From Candidatus Nomurabacteria bacterium CG_4_9_14_0_2_um_filter_32_10 (GTDB lineage Bacteria; Patescibacteriota; Minisyncoccia; Phycocordibacterales; UBA9973): a stretch of DNA of 6,818 nt. Both the position numbers and the translations under genes were made by a program. The notes beneath the pieces are model-generated. The model was not told the DNA's origin. It searched no databases and was given only the letters and a program-made list of their open reading frames with translations. Shown in pieces: positions 6,017 to 6,818 of this stretch. The stretch spans positions 1 to 6,818 of the forward strand of contig PFRK01000035.1 in NCBI GenBank assembly GCA_002788475.1. Direction: 5' to 3'. Numbering within the stretch: position 1 is the stretch's first letter; each line of letters opens with the position of its first letter.

Positions 6017-6151
6017 TTATTCTTTCCAAATTCTAATAACACACATAGGTAAAGGGCAAATATAAAGTACCTTAGAATTTCGGTCATAAAATACACCTAC
6101 CCAAAAATCATACCATAGAAATTTGAAACTAATTTTTATTTTTTTATTCAT
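6017..6151 (-). CDS. 44-aa aromatic/Cys-containing microprotein, function unknown
   Basis: A 44-codon frame starts at ATG 6151 and ends with TAA at 6017. The basic N-terminus MNKKIKISFKF leads into WYDFWVGVFYDR (13-24) and VLYICPLPMCVI (28-39). It has three Trp, three Tyr, two Cys and a CPLP motif, far from the Lys/Asn/Ile mix of random AT-rich frames. I recall similar short proteins with W-D-W-G-DR-LY-CPLP spacing from bacteria and phages, but cannot verify that here. The size suggests one compact beta-rich domain. The frame fills the 150-nt gap between its neighbours almost exactly, starting 9 nt after the 97-aa gene's stop and ending 6 nt before the DHH start, as expected for an operon member. 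No Shine-Dalgarno site precedes the ATG, so initiation may rely on coupling. Confidence 0.72.
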   Translation of the reverse strand: MNKKIKISFKFLWYDFWVGVFYDRNSKVLYICPLPMCVIRIWKE

Positions 6152-6160
6152 AAAATAAAG

Positions 6161-6454
6161 TTAAATTAGAAAAATTAAAACTAGGAAAATGATTAGAAAA
6201 CAAGCAAAAAATCCAACGGTTTTAATAAAAAAAGTAGCAGCTTCTTTTTTTTGATTTTCAAGAAAAAGTTGAAGAGGTTCTGATAAAAATAAAAATCCCA
6301 TAACTGCCACAGAGAGTACAAACAAACTCAACATAACTATAGGCATAAAAATATTATCTTCTTTTGGCATAAATGAAGATAAAGAACTCATAATAGAAAC
6401 TATAAACACTATATATAAAGCTGCTGTTAATGCATGTAAAAATGGTTTTTTCAT
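6161..6454 (-). CDS. 97-aa three-helix membrane protein, function unknown
   Basis: From the ATG at 6454 the product has 97 residues, beginning MKKPFLHALT. Hydrophobic segments lie at about 8-28, 35-57 and 75-96. Between the second and third is an amphipathic, charged stretch, LSEPLQLFLENQKKEA (57-72). The protein ends in a run of Ile, Leu and Phe with no soluble tail. An upstream GTG at 6469 would add five residues (MYNKH), but that GTG overlaps the TATAAT -10 element, and the promoter places transcription start at the ATG, so I prefer the ATG. It appears to be the first gene of the unit running through the 44-aa, DHH, 82-aa, HAD and NUDIX genes. I do not recognise the family; a small integral membrane protein of the cytoplasmic membrane is all the sequence supports. 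Confidence 0.78.
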   Translation of the reverse strand: MKKPFLHALTAALYIVFIVSIMSSLSSFMPKEDNIFMPIVMLSLFVLSVAVMGFLFLSEPLQLFLENQKKEAATFFIKTVGFFACFLIIFLVLIFLI

Positions 6455-6460
6455 ATGTTT

Positions 6461-6490
6461 ATTATACACTTATATTTTATAATATATCTT
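6461..6490 (-). promoter_or_regulatory. Promoter of the six-gene unit, predicted leaderless
   Basis: A perfect TATAAT (6466-6461, minus strand) stands six bases before the ATG at 6454, so the usual start point seven bases downstream is the A of that ATG. The geometry, TATAATAAACATATG, matches that of mraY. The -35 is poor: AAGATA (6490-6485) at 18 bp matches three of six bases. Long A/T-rich sequence upstream may compensate. The -10 is seen; activity and leaderless start are inferred. This promoter fills most of the gap between the NUDIX stop at 6506 and the next gene; no terminator is visible there. Confidence 0.6.
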
Positions 6491-6505
6491 AATTTTATAA
6501 TTTTA

Positions 6506-6818
6506 TTATTTAATTCCTTCATAAAAACTTCCATTTAAATAACATTTTACACCCAAAACACTTGCGTCAAAATGTGGCTGAGGAAGTTCTTTTGGATTCA
6601 CCCAATTCCATCCTTCGCATTTTTCTGGTTCCATATTTTTCAATTCTCCAGAATATTTTGTTATAAGTAAAAAAACTGAAATGTGATGTTTCCCTTCTTC
6701 TTTGTATGTTTCTAAATTATTACTTATCGCGATTACTTTTGGCTCAAAAATATCTAAATTAGTTTCTTCTTTAATTTCACGAATAGCTCCTTCTTCAAAT
6801 GTTTCTCCTAAATCTAAA
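6506..6818 (-). CDS. NUDIX hydrolase, C-terminal part (cut by window edge), NUDT15/MutT-like
   Basis: The 103 visible residues end at TAA 6506; the N-terminus lies beyond 6818. The frame opens inside the NUDIX box: LDLGETFEEGAIREIKEETNL shows Glu5 of the x5-E element and then REIKEETNL (13-21), with Asn where the consensus has Gly. The first Gly of the box is outside the window. Further on, MEPEKCEGWNWVNPKELP (62-79) and HHISVFLL (44-51) resemble the MutT/NUDT15 group, in which a similar EPEKCE-W-WV segment is found and which hydrolyses modified or unusual (d)NTPs. The exact substrate is not readable. It is a different protein from the NUDIX enzyme at 3706-4230. A 51-nt gap separates it from the 97-aa ATG with no terminator, so it may also be co-transcribed with that unit. 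The whole-gene length is unknown. Confidence 0.87.
   Translation of the reverse strand, partial: LDLGETFEEGAIREIKEETNLDIFEPKVIAISNNLETYKEEGKHHISVFLLITKYSGELKNMEPEKCEGWNWVNPKELPQPHFDASVLGVKCYLNGSFYEGIK

Noticed and set aside
1..6818. CRISPR arrays, tRNA or rRNA genes, insertion sequences
   Set aside because: I saw no regularly spaced repeats, no cloverleaf-like sequence, no rRNA-like stretch and no transposase fragment on either strand.

Overview
The window comes from a compact, AT-rich bacterial genome (roughly 30% GC by eye). Every gene I can support lies on the minus strand, so transcription runs from high to low coordinates. Intergenic gaps are short, several genes are under 100 codons, and the enzymes are divergent versions of core bacterial families. 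The MraY, FtsW and MurG sequence style, reduced gene set and low GC resemble Candidate Phyla Radiation genomes (Patescibacteria/Parcubacteria-like). That placement is inference and no marker here proves it.

In transcription order, the right end (6818-6506) holds the C-terminal part of a NUDIX hydrolase cut by the window edge. A promoter at about 6461-6490 then starts what looks like a six-gene unit. It contains a 97-aa three-helix membrane protein (6454-6161), a 44-aa microprotein rich in Trp, Tyr and Cys (6151-6017), a DHH/DHHA2 phosphoesterase with altered metal ligands (6010-5084), an 82-aa membrane protein (5080-4832), a HAD-family hydrolase (4828-4223) and a complete NUDIX hydrolase (4230-3706). 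Junctions are 9, 6, 3 and 3 nt apart, and the last pair overlaps by 8 nt. No terminator separates this unit from the next.

The left half is a reduced division/cell-wall cluster, mraY (3657-2605), ftsW (2518-1415) and murG (1341-211). It makes lipid I, polymerises glycan strands at the septum and converts lipid I to lipid II. The murD gene usually found between mraY and ftsW, and the murC usually found after murG, are absent. mraY has a near-consensus sigma70-type promoter whose predicted start point is the A of its ATG, which implies a leaderless mRNA. The 97-aa gene has the same -10-to-ATG geometry. After murG comes a 28-aa single-helix membrane microprotein with the best Shine-Dalgarno site in the window, then a rho-independent terminator that ends the region.

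The main points of interest are the two matching leaderless-type promoters, a Prune-like DHR version of a family II pyrophosphatase fold in an operon with other phosphate-chemistry enzymes, two microprotein genes, a Glu in place of a catalytic Asp of MraY, and a GC-rich imperfect hairpin element between mraY and ftsW. The plus strand shows no convincing genes.
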